Part shown: positions 17,509-26,972 of the stretch, one piece after another
How positions within the stretch are numbered: the first letter of the stretch is position 1
Layout: each line of letters starts with the position of its first letter
Origin: Aquidulcibacter paucihalophilus
GTDB taxonomy: Bacteria; Pseudomonadota; Alphaproteobacteria; Caulobacterales; Aquidulcibacteraceae
DNA length: 57,519 nt
Reading direction: 5' to 3'
NCBI RefSeq assembly: GCF_002105465.1
Contig: NZ_NCSQ01000025.1
Location: 1 to 57,519, forward strand
Position numbers and translations under genes: made by a program
Notes under the pieces: generated by a model
The model's input: the letters and a program-made list of their open reading frames with translations, nothing else
Databases searched by the model: none
Told to the model about the DNA's origin: nothing

Positions 17509-19589
17509 TACCACGTCCCATCTTTAGAGCGTTCACGATATTGGGTCTGGCGCACCACCCCTGATCGACGGTCAGGGGTGAAGTCGGTTCGCAAACGGTT
17601 GAAAGTCGTCCCCAACGGATCTTCAACGCCGAATTCAAGGCTGAGATTCTTATAGGCCTTGGTCTCGATCCATGCGCCCCAGCTGTCGTTCGTGCCCCAT
17701 TGAAAGGTTTGGTTCGGGCGATATTCCCGATTGTTATTGCCACGCCAATACCAAGCACCCATGCGCAACTTCTTCTTGGGAATTTCATAACTGATGTTGG
17801 TGTTGAAATTCTTGCCGTTCCAGCCAGAAAAAGGCCTGGCTTGGTTGGTGATCGGATCAACCAGCTCAGAATCGCGCCAGCGATAATTCCCTTCTAGCTC
17901 CAACCCTGTCAGGAGCGCAGACAAGGGGATGGTCCAAGTCACATTATAGCCCCAGCGCTCGGCTTCAGGCACATTACCCAATGCAACCCCACCATTTCGG
18001 GTGGGGACAAGGGTCAATTGCTCTTCAAACTTTTCTTGTACGAGCGAGGCATTGATTACCCCACGTTTCCCCCAACGTCGTTCGACGACGATTAGGCCCG
18101 ACCAAATTTGTTCGGGCCTTAATTCCGGATTGCCACTATTCTGATTGCTGTCGCCAACAGAGGCAGAGTCCGCGAAGGCACCGAAATCTAACTGTCCCAC
18201 CACCCGCTCGATTTCAATACGATAGGTCCAGCCATCTTGTGGCTTCCAAGCCGCTTTGACCCGTGGTTTGGGATAGAAGAAGGACCGTTTCTTGCCCGAT
18301 GCCCCCGTCTGTTCAATCGTGGACCATTCGCCCGTCAATGTGGATTCCAGGGTGAGTTTGGGCGAAATCGTCCAAGAATCGCTTATGAAAGCTTCCTTGC
18401 GGTTCTCGGAAACTTCGGTGGATGAGATGTCTGATGGGCGGACCACAAAGATTGTGCCATTGCCTTCTGCATATTGCCCGTTGAAATCGAGGCGATTGAA
18501 AGCAACTTCCCCGCCTGTTTCGATTTGGTGGGCCCCGAACTTCCTTTTGAACGTGAGGCGTCCTACCCGTTCCTCATTGGTGGAACTGGCGATAAAGCGG
18601 CCAAAATTCTTTGCCTGTCCAACAGCATTAAAGCCTGCAAGGTCAGAGTTTTCGTCCTCAGTTGCCTTGGCAAGCAACGCGAGTTTTCCCGTCCATCCGG
18701 CTACATCGCGCTCTACGTCACCGCCAATCTCCCAGCGCTGGGTAGTGTTGGTTTCAAGGCCCTCATCGACCCGAAATGGCAGGGTAGCATTGGTGCGGAA
18801 CGCCACATGTACCCAAGTGCGACGATATTTGCCTTCCATATAGCTACCATTAGCATTGAGCTTAGTTTCACCTAGTTTGCCATCGACCGCGAAGGTTGCT
18901 TGCGCATATTTTGAGCGGCGACGGTCATCATTCGGACCGCGCTCGGTAAAGACCCCAGCGGGCGACAAAATGCCTTCAAAGCCGATGAAGTCTTCGACGT
19001 TTTCAATCTCCGCATGCAGGCCAGTTGTTACATTGAAGCCAGCTATTTTTGATGTGTAAGAGGTGTCGAGCTTCGGCTTGATCCGGCCACTACCGACGCC
19101 TGTGGCTTGCACCTCCCATTTGCCGCTGGCCTTGTTATTCGCCTTGCGGACCACGTTAACAACGAGGCTTTTGCCCGGTGCTAGGGCACCTGCAGCGGCC
19201 CCTTCAAGCAGTTCGATACTTTCAACATTGCCCGCAGGGATCCGCGCGAGAATGGAGAAGAGACTTTCATTCTTGCTGGTTGGGCGTGAGCCATCGATCA
19301 GCACATTGCCAGCGGCTGCACCAAACCCACGCACTGACTCCCCATCGTCAATGTTAAAGCCGGGAATGCGAACCACCATGTCGGCAGCCGTTTGTGGGGT
19401 AATGTCGTTGAAATAGGCGGGCAGGAAGGTGCGCTTGCCATCAACAAGTTCCGGCAGCGCATTGGTGACGCTAGACGCTGGGGCTGTGGTCTCAGCCTTC
19501 TGCGCCAAGGCCGAACTCAAGCCCAGGCTGCTGCAAACAACAAAGGGTGCGAGCGCGAAAGCCAGCGCGCGGTAAGAGACCAAAGCCAT
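17484..19589 (-). CDS. TonB-dependent outer-membrane receptor
   Basis: A 701-residue outer-membrane receptor for TonB-energised uptake. A signal peptide (about 1-30, ending LAQ) precedes a plug domain (about 45-155) with NVLIDGSRP and the NVESIELLEG motif. The rest is alternating beta-strand, ending in Phe as outer-membrane barrels usually do. ATG at 19589 has GGGGA upstream; a TTG 18 bases earlier is less likely. No TonB, FecR or sigma factor gene is nearby. Ligand unknown; the sequence does not distinguish siderophore, peptide or glycan receptors. Confidence 0.9.
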   Translation of the reverse strand: MALVSYRALAFALAPFVVCSSLGLSSALAQKAETTAPASSVTNALPELVDGKRTFLPAYFNDITPQTAADMVVRIPGFNIDDGESVRGFGAAAGNVLIDGSRPTSKNESLFSILARIPAGNVESIELLEGAAAGALAPGKSLVVNVVRKANNKASGKWEVQATGVGSGRIKPKLDTSYTSKIAGFNVTTGLHAEIENVEDFIGFEGILSPAGVFTERGPNDDRRRSKYAQATFAVDGKLGETKLNANGSYMEGKYRRTWVHVAFRTNATLPFRVDEGLETNTTQRWEIGGDVERDVAGWTGKLALLAKATEDENSDLAGFNAVGQAKNFGRFIASSTNEERVGRLTFKRKFGAHQIETGGEVAFNRLDFNGQYAEGNGTIFVVRPSDISSTEVSENRKEAFISDSWTISPKLTLESTLTGEWSTIEQTGASGKKRSFFYPKPRVKAAWKPQDGWTYRIEIERVVGQLDFGAFADSASVGDSNQNSGNPELRPEQIWSGLIVVERRWGKRGVINASLVQEKFEEQLTLVPTRNGGVALGNVPEAERWGYNVTWTIPLSALLTGLELEGNYRWRDSELVDPITNQARPFSGWNGKNFNTNISYEIPKKKLRMGAWYWRGNNNREYRPNQTFQWGTNDSWGAWIETKAYKNLSLEFGVEDPLGTTFNRLRTDFTPDRRSGVVRQTQYRERSKDGTWYLLVKGTF

Positions 19590-19763
19590 GGGTGTTTCCC
19601 CGCCCAAAATAATGTGTGGCCCCTTCTATCTCTTACTTCGCCATCAAATACCCGTGAAAAGGCTGTCATGAAGTTTTTTTAATTGAATGGCTTATGTGAT
19701 TGCGTGCGCTTTGCGGGGTGGGGTTACTTTCCCAAACGCCCGCTCCAGTCTAAGTCCTGTTCT

Positions 19764-21134
19764 ATGAGGATCGCACGATTACTTGTTTGTTTATGGATTT
19801 CGGCCATTGGGCTTGGCCTGCAGGGTCTTGCGCCTGCGGGTGCGCAAGGAGCGGCTCCCAGTTCTGCTGGGCCGGGGTTAGGATTAGGCAATGGATTTGC
19901 CGATCTATCAACTCGGTTGCAGCCAGCGGTTGTTGCGATCCGTGCAAAGCGGTCATTGGTTGGCGCCCCCCGCGATGCCGTCCATGCTGCAGCAGGCGGG
20001 TCTTCATCTGGCTCGGGCTTTGTCATTGATCCGCGTGGCGTTATTGTAACCAATAATCATGTGATTGAAGGCAACGACCGGTTTGAGATCATCCTGGTAG
20101 ATGGCACTGTTCTGCCGGCAACATTGGTCGGACGCGACAGCGAAACCGACCTTGCCGTCTTGCGGGCCACAGGCGCGCAACGCTTGGCCAGCGTGCCATG
20201 GGGAAATAGTGATTCAGCCCGCGTCGGGGATTGGGCGATTGCCATTGGTAGCCCATTCGGGCTTGGCAATTCCTTGTCTGTCGGCGTTATCTCAGCCCGA
20301 AATCGGGATCTGCAAGCCGGGCGCTACGACGATTTCTTGCAGACCGATGCAGCCATTAATCGCGGCAATTCGGGTGGGCCTTTATTCAATGCGCGTGGTG
20401 AAGTGATTGGCGTCAATACCGCCATTGTCTCACCTGGTGGGACCCAAGGTGGCTCGGTCGGCATCGGCTTTGCTGTTCCCTCGAATTTGGCGCGCAAGAT
20501 TGTCGCCGACATTTTGCAATCAGGCAGCGTGCAGCGGGGTTGGATCGGCTTGCGGGCGCGTCTGTTGACGCCGGAGGAAGGTGGCACTGGCCAAAATGGA
20601 GTCGTCGTTGCCGATGTTGCGGCCAATTCGCCAGCGGCTAAAGCGGGTCTTCGGATGGGAGACCGGATATTGAAATGGGCGGGCCAGCCCGTCACCGACC
20701 CGCGCGCGTTGGCGCGGTTTGTCGCCGCCGCGCCAGCTGGGGCAAAGGTCAAGCTTGAGGGCTTCCGCGGTCGACAGGCCATCTTTGCCAATCTGACTGT
20801 CGGACGCGCGCCAAGTGAGGCGCGTGCGCCAACGGCGCAAGCCTCGCCCACGGTTTCTGTTTTAGGTCTTGTGCTGCGTTCAGCTGCACCGTCAGATCGT
20901 CCGAAGTTGCCTCCGGAAGTGCGGGTAGTAGTGTCGGCCCTCGACCCCTTTGGGCCCGGCAAGGATCAAGTACGCCCAGGCGATGGTCTGCTGGAAGTTC
21001 AAGGTCGTGCCATCGCTAGTCCACAGGAAGCACGCGCGGCCTTGCAAGCTGCAGCCCGCAAGCGGGATGCTGTGGTCATCCGTCTGTTTCGCGATGGAAA
21101 GCCTATCTATCGCGCGCTGCGTCCAACGCGTTAG
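19764..21134 (+). CDS. HtrA/Deg-family periplasmic serine protease
   Basis: A 456-residue S1C (trypsin-like) protease with an N-terminal signal peptide (about 1-30). The triad is complete: His99 in TNNHVIEG, Asp129 in SETDLAVL, Ser203 in GNSGGPL. A PDZ domain (about 258-345) is clear and a second, weaker PDZ-like segment follows (about 375-450). It would act in the periplasm on misfolded envelope proteins. The ATG at 19764 is chosen because the signal peptide begins there; no good ribosome-binding site is visible. It is followed after 88 bases by the PstS-OmpA protein gene. Confidence 0.92.
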   Translation: MRIARLLVCLWISAIGLGLQGLAPAGAQGAAPSSAGPGLGLGNGFADLSTRLQPAVVAIRAKRSLVGAPRDAVHAAAGGSSSGSGFVIDPRGVIVTNNHVIEGNDRFEIILVDGTVLPATLVGRDSETDLAVLRATGAQRLASVPWGNSDSARVGDWAIAIGSPFGLGNSLSVGVISARNRDLQAGRYDDFLQTDAAINRGNSGGPLFNARGEVIGVNTAIVSPGGTQGGSVGIGFAVPSNLARKIVADILQSGSVQRGWIGLRARLLTPEEGGTGQNGVVVADVAANSPAAKAGLRMGDRILKWAGQPVTDPRALARFVAAAPAGAKVKLEGFRGRQAIFANLTVGRAPSEARAPTAQASPTVSVLGLVLRSAAPSDRPKLPPEVRVVVSALDPFGPGKDQVRPGDGLLEVQGRAIASPQEARAALQAAARKRDAVVIRLFRDGKPIYRALRPTR

Positions 21135-21222
21135 TAACAGGCAGCAAAGCTAGACCTTTCAGCCCGCCTCGACTATCGCTTGGCGCGCGTAATCGCAGAC
21201 TTGGAAACCTGGGGAATTCTGG

Positions 21223-22893
21223 ATGGCAGACGGCCGCGACGATGTGCCTTATGACTGGAATAAGGTGATCAATCCGGATTCCACCAAAAAGCCTGCTAAA
21301 CCTGCACATGGCAAGGGCGCAACCCCGCCCAAATTGCCCCGCTTCACGCTTAAACTCGATCTGTTCGGATGGTTGATGGCTGTAACAAGCCTCATCATTG
21401 TCGTCGGGATCTTGGTCCTCTTCTACATGTCTTGGCTCTTCCAAGCTGAAGGACAACGCGTCACGGCACAGGATCAGGGCCAGATTCCGATTACTGAAGA
21501 CTTTGCGTCTGGACAGCCAAAGCCGGCCGACGTCTTGTTTCGGATTGGTGGTTCGTCCAGCATGGGACCGACCGTGATGATGGACCTCGTATCGGCTTGG
21601 ATGCGCGTGAGAGGCTATTCGTCTGTCAAAGCAGAACAGGGCGACAGAGTCATTGAGGTCAAGGGTTCACGCGGTGGCAAGAATGCGCGCGTTCTCATTG
21701 CGCTGGCCTCTTCGCAAGGTGGATTTGAAGCATTGACCCAACAACGCCTTGAGGCCGTGATGTCTTTGCGACAAGTTTTGCCAACAGAGGCTGATCGCCT
21801 GTCGGCATTGGGCAATTTTACCAATGCATCGAGCGAAAAGATTGTTGGCCTTGATGCCAGCCTGGTCGTCGTCAATCGGAACAATCCACTCAATCGAATT
21901 GATACAGAAACCTTGAGCCGGATCCTGAGCGGGGAAATCACCGATTGGAATCAGGTCTCTAAAGAGGTTGAAGGCAAGATCGTCATCAAGCTTGAAAATC
22001 TCGGTGCGGATTTTGACTCAAGTCCAGCCGGGCGCTTGTTGGGCGACCGCGAACCGCCGGAAACCGTCACCTTCTTGGAAGGGCCTGTCGCGGTGGCCGA
22101 TGCGGTAAGTCGCGATGAAAAGGCGATTGGGATTACGCGGCGTAGCACGGGTGGGGTGAAGACATTGGCGTTGAATGAACGTGGTGCCCGTTCAGTTGGT
22201 GCGGATGATTTTTCCATCTCGACAGAGACGTATCCTTTCACCGAGCGCCTGTTTGTTTATGTCGGCTCCTCAGGTGGCGACCCCAATGCGCGCGATTTTG
22301 CTGATTTTGCCACCTCGCCGCCGGGCCAAGAATTGGTGGCGCGTATGGGTGTTACCCCGTTGCGCTTAGGGGCGGTCAAGGTTCTGACCCCTCCAGATGC
22401 GCCAAGCGATTACCGGACCTTCGGTCGGTTCGCCGAGCGGATGAATTTCGACATCCGCTTCTATGATGGGGCCAATCAGCCCGACTCGCGTGCGGAAGAA
22501 GATCTCAAACGCTTTGTCGCCTTTATCAATAAGAACCAGATTGATAAGCGCCGAATCGCCGTTCTGGGCTTCGCTGACAATGTGGGGGCCCGGGCCACCA
22601 ATATTGGGCTTGCCCAATCGCGGGCCGAAACGGTTGCTTTGGCTTTGCAAGGCTTAGGCGTGACACCCGGTGTCGTGCGCTCGTATGGCGACTCATTGCC
22701 GGTGGGCTCAAATTCTGACGAGCGTGGACGTATCCGCAATCGGCGGGTGGAGATTTGGCTGTGTGCGCCACCTGCTTGTCCGCTGATCAATCTGGGTGCT
22801 GAGGCCGAAACCGCAACGCGGGGGATTCCACAGGGTGTTCGTTTGGGCCCGCCGCGTCCTCCGGCGGAAGGTGAACCGGTGCCGAAGGGCTAA
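21223..22893 (+). CDS. Inner-membrane anchored PstS-like/OmpA-like fusion protein
   Basis: A 556-residue protein with an unusual order of parts. A cytosolic Lys/Pro-rich N-terminus (about 1-45) is followed by one transmembrane helix (about 48-72). A PstS-type phosphate-binding domain comes next (about 100-390), with GGSSSMGP near its start and LSRILSGEITDW. An OmpA-type peptidoglycan-binding domain (about 405-510) has GFADNVG and LAQSRAETV. The tail is Pro-rich. GGGGAA precedes the ATG. It may sense or scaffold between membrane and peptidoglycan; no pst transporter genes are present. Domain calls are strong, function is inference. Confidence 0.88.
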   Translation: MADGRDDVPYDWNKVINPDSTKKPAKPAHGKGATPPKLPRFTLKLDLFGWLMAVTSLIIVVGILVLFYMSWLFQAEGQRVTAQDQGQIPITEDFASGQPKPADVLFRIGGSSSMGPTVMMDLVSAWMRVRGYSSVKAEQGDRVIEVKGSRGGKNARVLIALASSQGGFEALTQQRLEAVMSLRQVLPTEADRLSALGNFTNASSEKIVGLDASLVVVNRNNPLNRIDTETLSRILSGEITDWNQVSKEVEGKIVIKLENLGADFDSSPAGRLLGDREPPETVTFLEGPVAVADAVSRDEKAIGITRRSTGGVKTLALNERGARSVGADDFSISTETYPFTERLFVYVGSSGGDPNARDFADFATSPPGQELVARMGVTPLRLGAVKVLTPPDAPSDYRTFGRFAERMNFDIRFYDGANQPDSRAEEDLKRFVAFINKNQIDKRRIAVLGFADNVGARATNIGLAQSRAETVALALQGLGVTPGVVRSYGDSLPVGSNSDERGRIRNRRVEIWLCAPPACPLINLGAEAETATRGIPQGVRLGPPRPPAEGEPVPKG

Positions 22894-22918
22894 TCGCCCT
22901 CCGGCAGTGACACTTCGA

Positions 22919-24313
22919 TTAGTTCGCAGCAGACTGCGCTTTTGTAGGCAGGCTATTGATCCAAGCCGCCATGATCTGGGTAAGCTCAGGATTGTAAGGC
23001 GCGATGGTTACTGGTTTGCCAGCTTGATTGGCGGCCCGAACTTCTTCGCGGGTTGCCTGCAAATCAAAGCCATGACCCGTTAGAGGCAGGAAGCGATAGG
23101 TCGCTGTGCCGGGACGGTAGAAATTGACGACGTCAACAATGCGCTTGTGGTCGCGCTCATCAATGGCCGCAAAGTCTGCTTCACCATAGATGGCCAGAAC
23201 CGGGGCCTTGGTATCGCGCCAAGCCGCAACTGTGTCTTGTGCAGCCACGCCCCGCCAATAGGCGAGATTGCGGCCCAAGATTAAGTCATCCCCGTCCCAA
23301 GCGAATGCAGCACGCAACATGGCTTCATGATTTGGGTTTTCATTCGCGATGGTCTTGAGGCTTACACTTTCATTGAAAATTCGCTGCATCAATGGCCTGA
23401 AGGCTTTGGCCGCTTGTTCGGCTTCGGCTGGATCGGCCCCCGCAGATAGAAAACCCTGCATGGCAAACAGCTCTTGCATATAGTCCTGCCAATTGCGCAG
23501 AGCGGTGCCAAAAACCATTACCCCGCGAGGGGCGGGCCCTTTGGCGGCAATCAGGGGGGCTTGTATCCCACCCATAGAGTGGCCCAAAATAATGATGCGA
23601 TTAGGGTTGATACCTCGGTCCTTGATGAGGGCTTGGTAGCCCGCTTCAAAGCCTTCCATTTCCAAGGCAAAGTCAGTCTTAAGACAGGGCGTGTTCGTGA
23701 CGCTGTCGCCCATGCCCAACTTTTCTATCCGGTAAGACCCGATGCCGGCTTCTGCCAACGTCTTTGCCAACAAATGATAGGGATGGGTGGCAGGCCCCTC
23801 GACGCTGCCGCAGCCATAGCCTTGCACCAAAAAGACAACGGGGGCTCCATCTGCTCCATTCTTCGGAGTCACCAAAATGTCGCGCAATCTGCCGTCTTTA
23901 AAGCTGACAGTGCCATAGCGGACATCGGCATTCGGGATGGCCTCCAAAGGACGGGGGGTGGCTTTGGCGGTGAGGCTTTTGGTTTCTGCGCCGCGCTTGA
24001 TCGTCAGTGTGGTGGTGTCGCCGGCGCGCAACAAGCCTGCGGCTGCAACAAGTTCGGCACTGGTTTTAATGGCCTTGCCATTCAGGCTAAGGATGACGTC
24101 ACCCGGTGCTACGCCCGCCAAAGCTGCCGTTAATTGCGGGGTGACGGTGGTCACTTTTGGACCTTCGCTGGTGTTTTCGAACGCCACCCCTAGAGCCGCG
24201 CGTCGGGTTAATTCTGCCGTGATCGGCGATGCGCTGTTTTGGCTTGCAACAGCAGTTCCACCAGCCAACACCCCAGCTAACATGGCTGAGGCCATTAAAA
24301 TTCCTCGTGTCAT
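22919..24313 (-). CDS. Exported PDZ domain-alpha/beta hydrolase fusion
   Basis: A 464-residue protein with a signal peptide (about 1-24), a PDZ domain (about 38-115, with GVAPGDVILSLNGK) and an alpha/beta hydrolase domain (about 130-455). The catalytic set appears complete: Ser246 in GHSMGG, an acid near 380-385 in IYGEADFAAID, and His414 in LTGHGFD. It would be a periplasmic esterase or peptidase with a substrate-recruiting PDZ. AGGAGG 8 bases before ATG 24313 rules out the GTG at 24319. It is convergent with the PstS-OmpA gene. Substrate unknown. Confidence 0.88.
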   Translation of the reverse strand: MTRGILMASAMLAGVLAGGTAVASQNSASPITAELTRRAALGVAFENTSEGPKVTTVTPQLTAALAGVAPGDVILSLNGKAIKTSAELVAAAGLLRAGDTTTLTIKRGAETKSLTAKATPRPLEAIPNADVRYGTVSFKDGRLRDILVTPKNGADGAPVVFLVQGYGCGSVEGPATHPYHLLAKTLAEAGIGSYRIEKLGMGDSVTNTPCLKTDFALEMEGFEAGYQALIKDRGINPNRIIILGHSMGGIQAPLIAAKGPAPRGVMVFGTALRNWQDYMQELFAMQGFLSAGADPAEAEQAAKAFRPLMQRIFNESVSLKTIANENPNHEAMLRAAFAWDGDDLILGRNLAYWRGVAAQDTVAAWRDTKAPVLAIYGEADFAAIDERDHKRIVDVVNFYRPGTATYRFLPLTGHGFDLQATREEVRAANQAGKPVTIAPYNPELTQIMAAWINSLPTKAQSAAN

Positions 24314-24400
24314 CCGCACGTCCTCCTCTAAATCCCGCGCTCGTCCTAAGCGGGAAGGGGCGGATAACTCAAATGAATTCGAGGTAAGGTTTATGGGCTT

Positions 24401-25276
24401 CTAGACAGCGACGAAAGCACTGCGAGGGATGCCTTGAAAGAAGAGGGCGCTTTCCAAAGTTCCATGCTCAATGCGGGCAGGGGCTTGGGCTGCAACAATG
24501 GGCTTAGCACGATAGGCAATGCCTAGGCCTGCCGCCTCAATCATCATCAAATCATTTGCTCCATCCCCAATAGCAAGAGTTTGGGACAAATCGAGTTGAA
24601 GACGCGCCGCATCTTCTTTGAGGGCAGCAAGTTTAGCCTCCTTGCCCAAGATGGGCTGACCGACCTTCCCGGTCAGGCGGGTTCCATCATCTAGCAATTG
24701 ATTGGCGCGATTGGTATGGAAGCCAGCACGCTCGGCAACATGGCTGGTAAAGAAGCTAAAGCCGCCTGAGACCAACGCACAATGGGACCCTAAATGTGCC
24801 ATGGTCTTTACAAAGACTTCGGCACCGGGGTTCAGCGCCACACGGGCCTCATAGCAGGCTTGTAAGGCGGAAAGCTCTAAGCCCGCCAGCATGGCAACGC
24901 GCTCTGTGAGTGCGCCTTCAAAATCGAGCTCACCCGCCATTGCACGTTCGGTGATGGCCGAGACTTCAGCCTTCTTATGGGCAAAGTCGGCTAATTCATC
25001 GAGGCATTCGCAGCCAATAATGGTGGAATCCATGTCGGCGACCAACAGGCCCATGCGCATCGGCGGTCTGGAAGAAATATCGAGTGGCAGCCCGTCCAAC
25101 CAAGAAATGGCTTCTTCCACATCGCCATCACTTGCCTCGATGTGGAGCGCTTCGCCGGCTTGAATCGTCCTTAAGGCAACTTCGCCCCACAGGGCTTCGA
25201 TCCGCGCAACCGCTTCTTCAAGGACTTTTTCGCCAGTGGGGCTTACGAGGATCAAGGAAGGCAATTGAGACTCCAT
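24401..25276 (-). CDS. serB: Phosphoserine phosphatase
   Basis: Final step of serine synthesis: hydrolysis of O-phospho-L-serine in the cytoplasm. The 291-residue HAD enzyme has an N-terminal regulatory-type segment (about 1-70), then DMDST (nucleophile Asp81, acid Asp83), the VSGGFSFF motif with Ser, and GDGANDLMM for magnesium binding. It diverges from miaA across 58 bases, where both promoters must lie. The serB/miaA divergence is common in alphaproteobacteria as I recall it. Confidence 0.96.
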   Translation of the reverse strand: MESQLPSLILVSPTGEKVLEEAVARIEALWGEVALRTIQAGEALHIEASDGDVEEAISWLDGLPLDISSRPPMRMGLLVADMDSTIIGCECLDELADFAHKKAEVSAITERAMAGELDFEGALTERVAMLAGLELSALQACYEARVALNPGAEVFVKTMAHLGSHCALVSGGFSFFTSHVAERAGFHTNRANQLLDDGTRLTGKVGQPILGKEAKLAALKEDAARLQLDLSQTLAIGDGANDLMMIEAAGLGIAYRAKPIVAAQAPARIEHGTLESALFFQGIPRSAFVAV

Positions 25277-25334
25277 TCAACTTATTCGCATCAGACTATT
25301 GGCGGGGCACCGTAACTTGGGATAGAGGCAAGCG

Positions 25335-26204
25335 ATGCAACGTGCCCTCCTTATTCTCGGCCCCACGGCTTCGGGCAAGACTGCCTATGCCATTGATGCT
25401 GCTATCGAGCAAAATGGTGAAGTCATCAACATGGACTCGATGCAAGTCTATTCAGATCTAGAGATTTTGACCGCAAGGCCCAGCGCGGCCGAAATGGGTG
25501 AGGTGCCGCATCATTTGTTTGGCCATGTTGACGGGGCGGTTGCCTATTCAACGGGGGCTTGGCTCGCTGAAGCGGAAGCTGCAATTGCAGAAATCCAAGC
25601 CCGCGGTCGTAAACCCATTCTAGTTGGGGGTACAGGCCTTTATGCCCATGCCCTCACGCGAGGCTTGGTGCCTACACCACCTGTCCCACCTGAAGTTCGC
25701 GCCTCAACCCGCCGCTTGGTTGGCGCTGATCCCCGTGCAGCCCATGCACGCCTCATGCAGGTTGATCCAAAAGCTGCGTGCAAGATTGAGCCCAAAGATG
25801 CCGTACGCATTGCGCGCGCCTTGGAGGTTTTTGAAGCAACAGGCAGGCCCTTATCTGAATGGCACCAGGACCCCCAACCCCCTATTCTGGCCGAGGGTAC
25901 TTGGGAGGGCGTTGCCCTGATGCCAGAGCGCGATGTCCTTTATGCCCGTATTGAGGCGCGCTTCCAACGTATGATGGAAGAGGGTGGTTTGAACGAAGCC
26001 CACGCACTTTACCAGCGCCGGCTTGAGCCTGATTTGCCGGTGATGAAAGCCGTTGGCATGCCAGGCTTGATCGACTTCTTTGAAGAACAATGCGGCTATG
26101 AGGAAGCCATTTCACGCTCCATCCTCGATAGCCGCCATTATGCCAAGCGGCAGATGACGTGGATCCGTAACCGCGCCGCGGATTGGAAGATGATTTCAGT
26201 ATGA
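25335..26204 (+). CDS. miaA: tRNA dimethylallyltransferase
   Basis: Adds the dimethylallyl group to A37 of tRNAs reading UNN codons, improving decoding. The 289-residue protein shows the P-loop GPTASGKT (9-16), DSMQVY (about 34-39), and the downstream GGTGLY segment. The length is slightly shorter than E. coli MiaA, with an intact C-terminus ending in RQMTWIRNR-like residues. It overlaps the next gene by 4 bases (ATGA), indicating translational coupling with the methyltransferase. Confidence 0.97.
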   Translation: MQRALLILGPTASGKTAYAIDAAIEQNGEVINMDSMQVYSDLEILTARPSAAEMGEVPHHLFGHVDGAVAYSTGAWLAEAEAAIAEIQARGRKPILVGGTGLYAHALTRGLVPTPPVPPEVRASTRRLVGADPRAAHARLMQVDPKAACKIEPKDAVRIARALEVFEATGRPLSEWHQDPQPPILAEGTWEGVALMPERDVLYARIEARFQRMMEEGGLNEAHALYQRRLEPDLPVMKAVGMPGLIDFFEEQCGYEEAISRSILDSRHYAKRQMTWIRNRAADWKMISV

Positions 26205-26878
26205 GCGGGCCCGTGACCCTTAGTGTCGCTGCAGCCTATGATTTGTGGGCGTTAGACTATGATGGTTTTGACAATCCCATGGTCTTTGCAGCCGCTCATG
26301 CTCTTAGCCAAGCGTCCCTGTCTTTGACGCAAAAGACGTGTTTGGAATTTGGCTGCGGGACCGGACGCAATCTTGCAGCGCTAGCCGCCCGAGGGGCAAC
26401 GCGGCTTGTTGGGTTTGACCTATCCTCAGCAATGCTAGTCCAGGCGACTAAACGCGATACAAGCTGGACATTGTTTCAGGCAGATGTGAGCGCTGCCATT
26501 GCTTTGCCGGATCAAAGTGCGGATTTTATTTTGTTTTCCTTGACCCTCGAACATGTGGCAGAATTGAAGTCGCCCCTGCGAGAGGCGCGCCGCCTCCTGC
26601 GAGCCGGCGGCACAATCAAGATTATTGAGATTCATCCTTTCATGTCGCTGCAGGGTATTTCTGCGCATTTTAAAGCTAAGGATGGCACCGAAGTCACTAT
26701 GCCAGCCTTTGCCCATCCTTTTCAGGATTGGATGGCGGGCTTCACTGAAGCAGGTCTTCGTGTAGACGGTCTGAAAGAATGGCGGGCGTGTGATTTGGGT
26801 CCAGATGCGGCGCCTAAAATCTTGCGCCGCGGGCCGGATTGGCCGTGGCTGGTGGACTGGACTTTATCCCCGGCCTGA
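26201..26878 (+). CDS. Class I SAM-dependent methyltransferase
   Basis: A 225-residue cytoplasmic methyltransferase of the Rossmann-fold type. Motif I is LEFGCGTGRN (about 47-56), followed by the acidic VGFDLSSAML strand end, and the DFILFSLTLEHV motif IV-like stretch. The start ATG overlaps the miaA stop (ATGA). The substrate is not evident; the LEHV and ERxxRRLLRAGG-like pattern resembles the ubiquinone/small-molecule branch (Methyltransf_11), but coupling to miaA could equally mean tRNA or an unrelated target. Confidence 0.88.
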   Translation: MSGPVTLSVAAAYDLWALDYDGFDNPMVFAAAHALSQASLSLTQKTCLEFGCGTGRNLAALAARGATRLVGFDLSSAMLVQATKRDTSWTLFQADVSAAIALPDQSADFILFSLTLEHVAELKSPLREARRLLRAGGTIKIIEIHPFMSLQGISAHFKAKDGTEVTMPAFAHPFQDWMAGFTEAGLRVDGLKEWRACDLGPDAAPKILRRGPDWPWLVDWTLSPA

Positions 26879-26972
26879 AGTGGCTTTGGCCATTGCGCTT
26901 TTGCCCGCATTGTCGCAACACACTCGCCAAAGGTTCGTGAAGGGCCGCAATCCAAAGCTCAAGGGGAAAGAC

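Noticed and set aside
15686..24313. A dedicated peptide-uptake system from POT, TonB receptor, HtrA and hydrolase genes
   Set aside because: The genes lie on different strands with separate hairpins or gaps and no shared regulator; proximity alone does not support one system.
26790..26972. Upstream extension of the racemase-type CoA-transferase
   Set aside because: It overlaps the methyltransferase gene, while ATG 26973 has a good ribosome-binding site and the correct family N-terminus.
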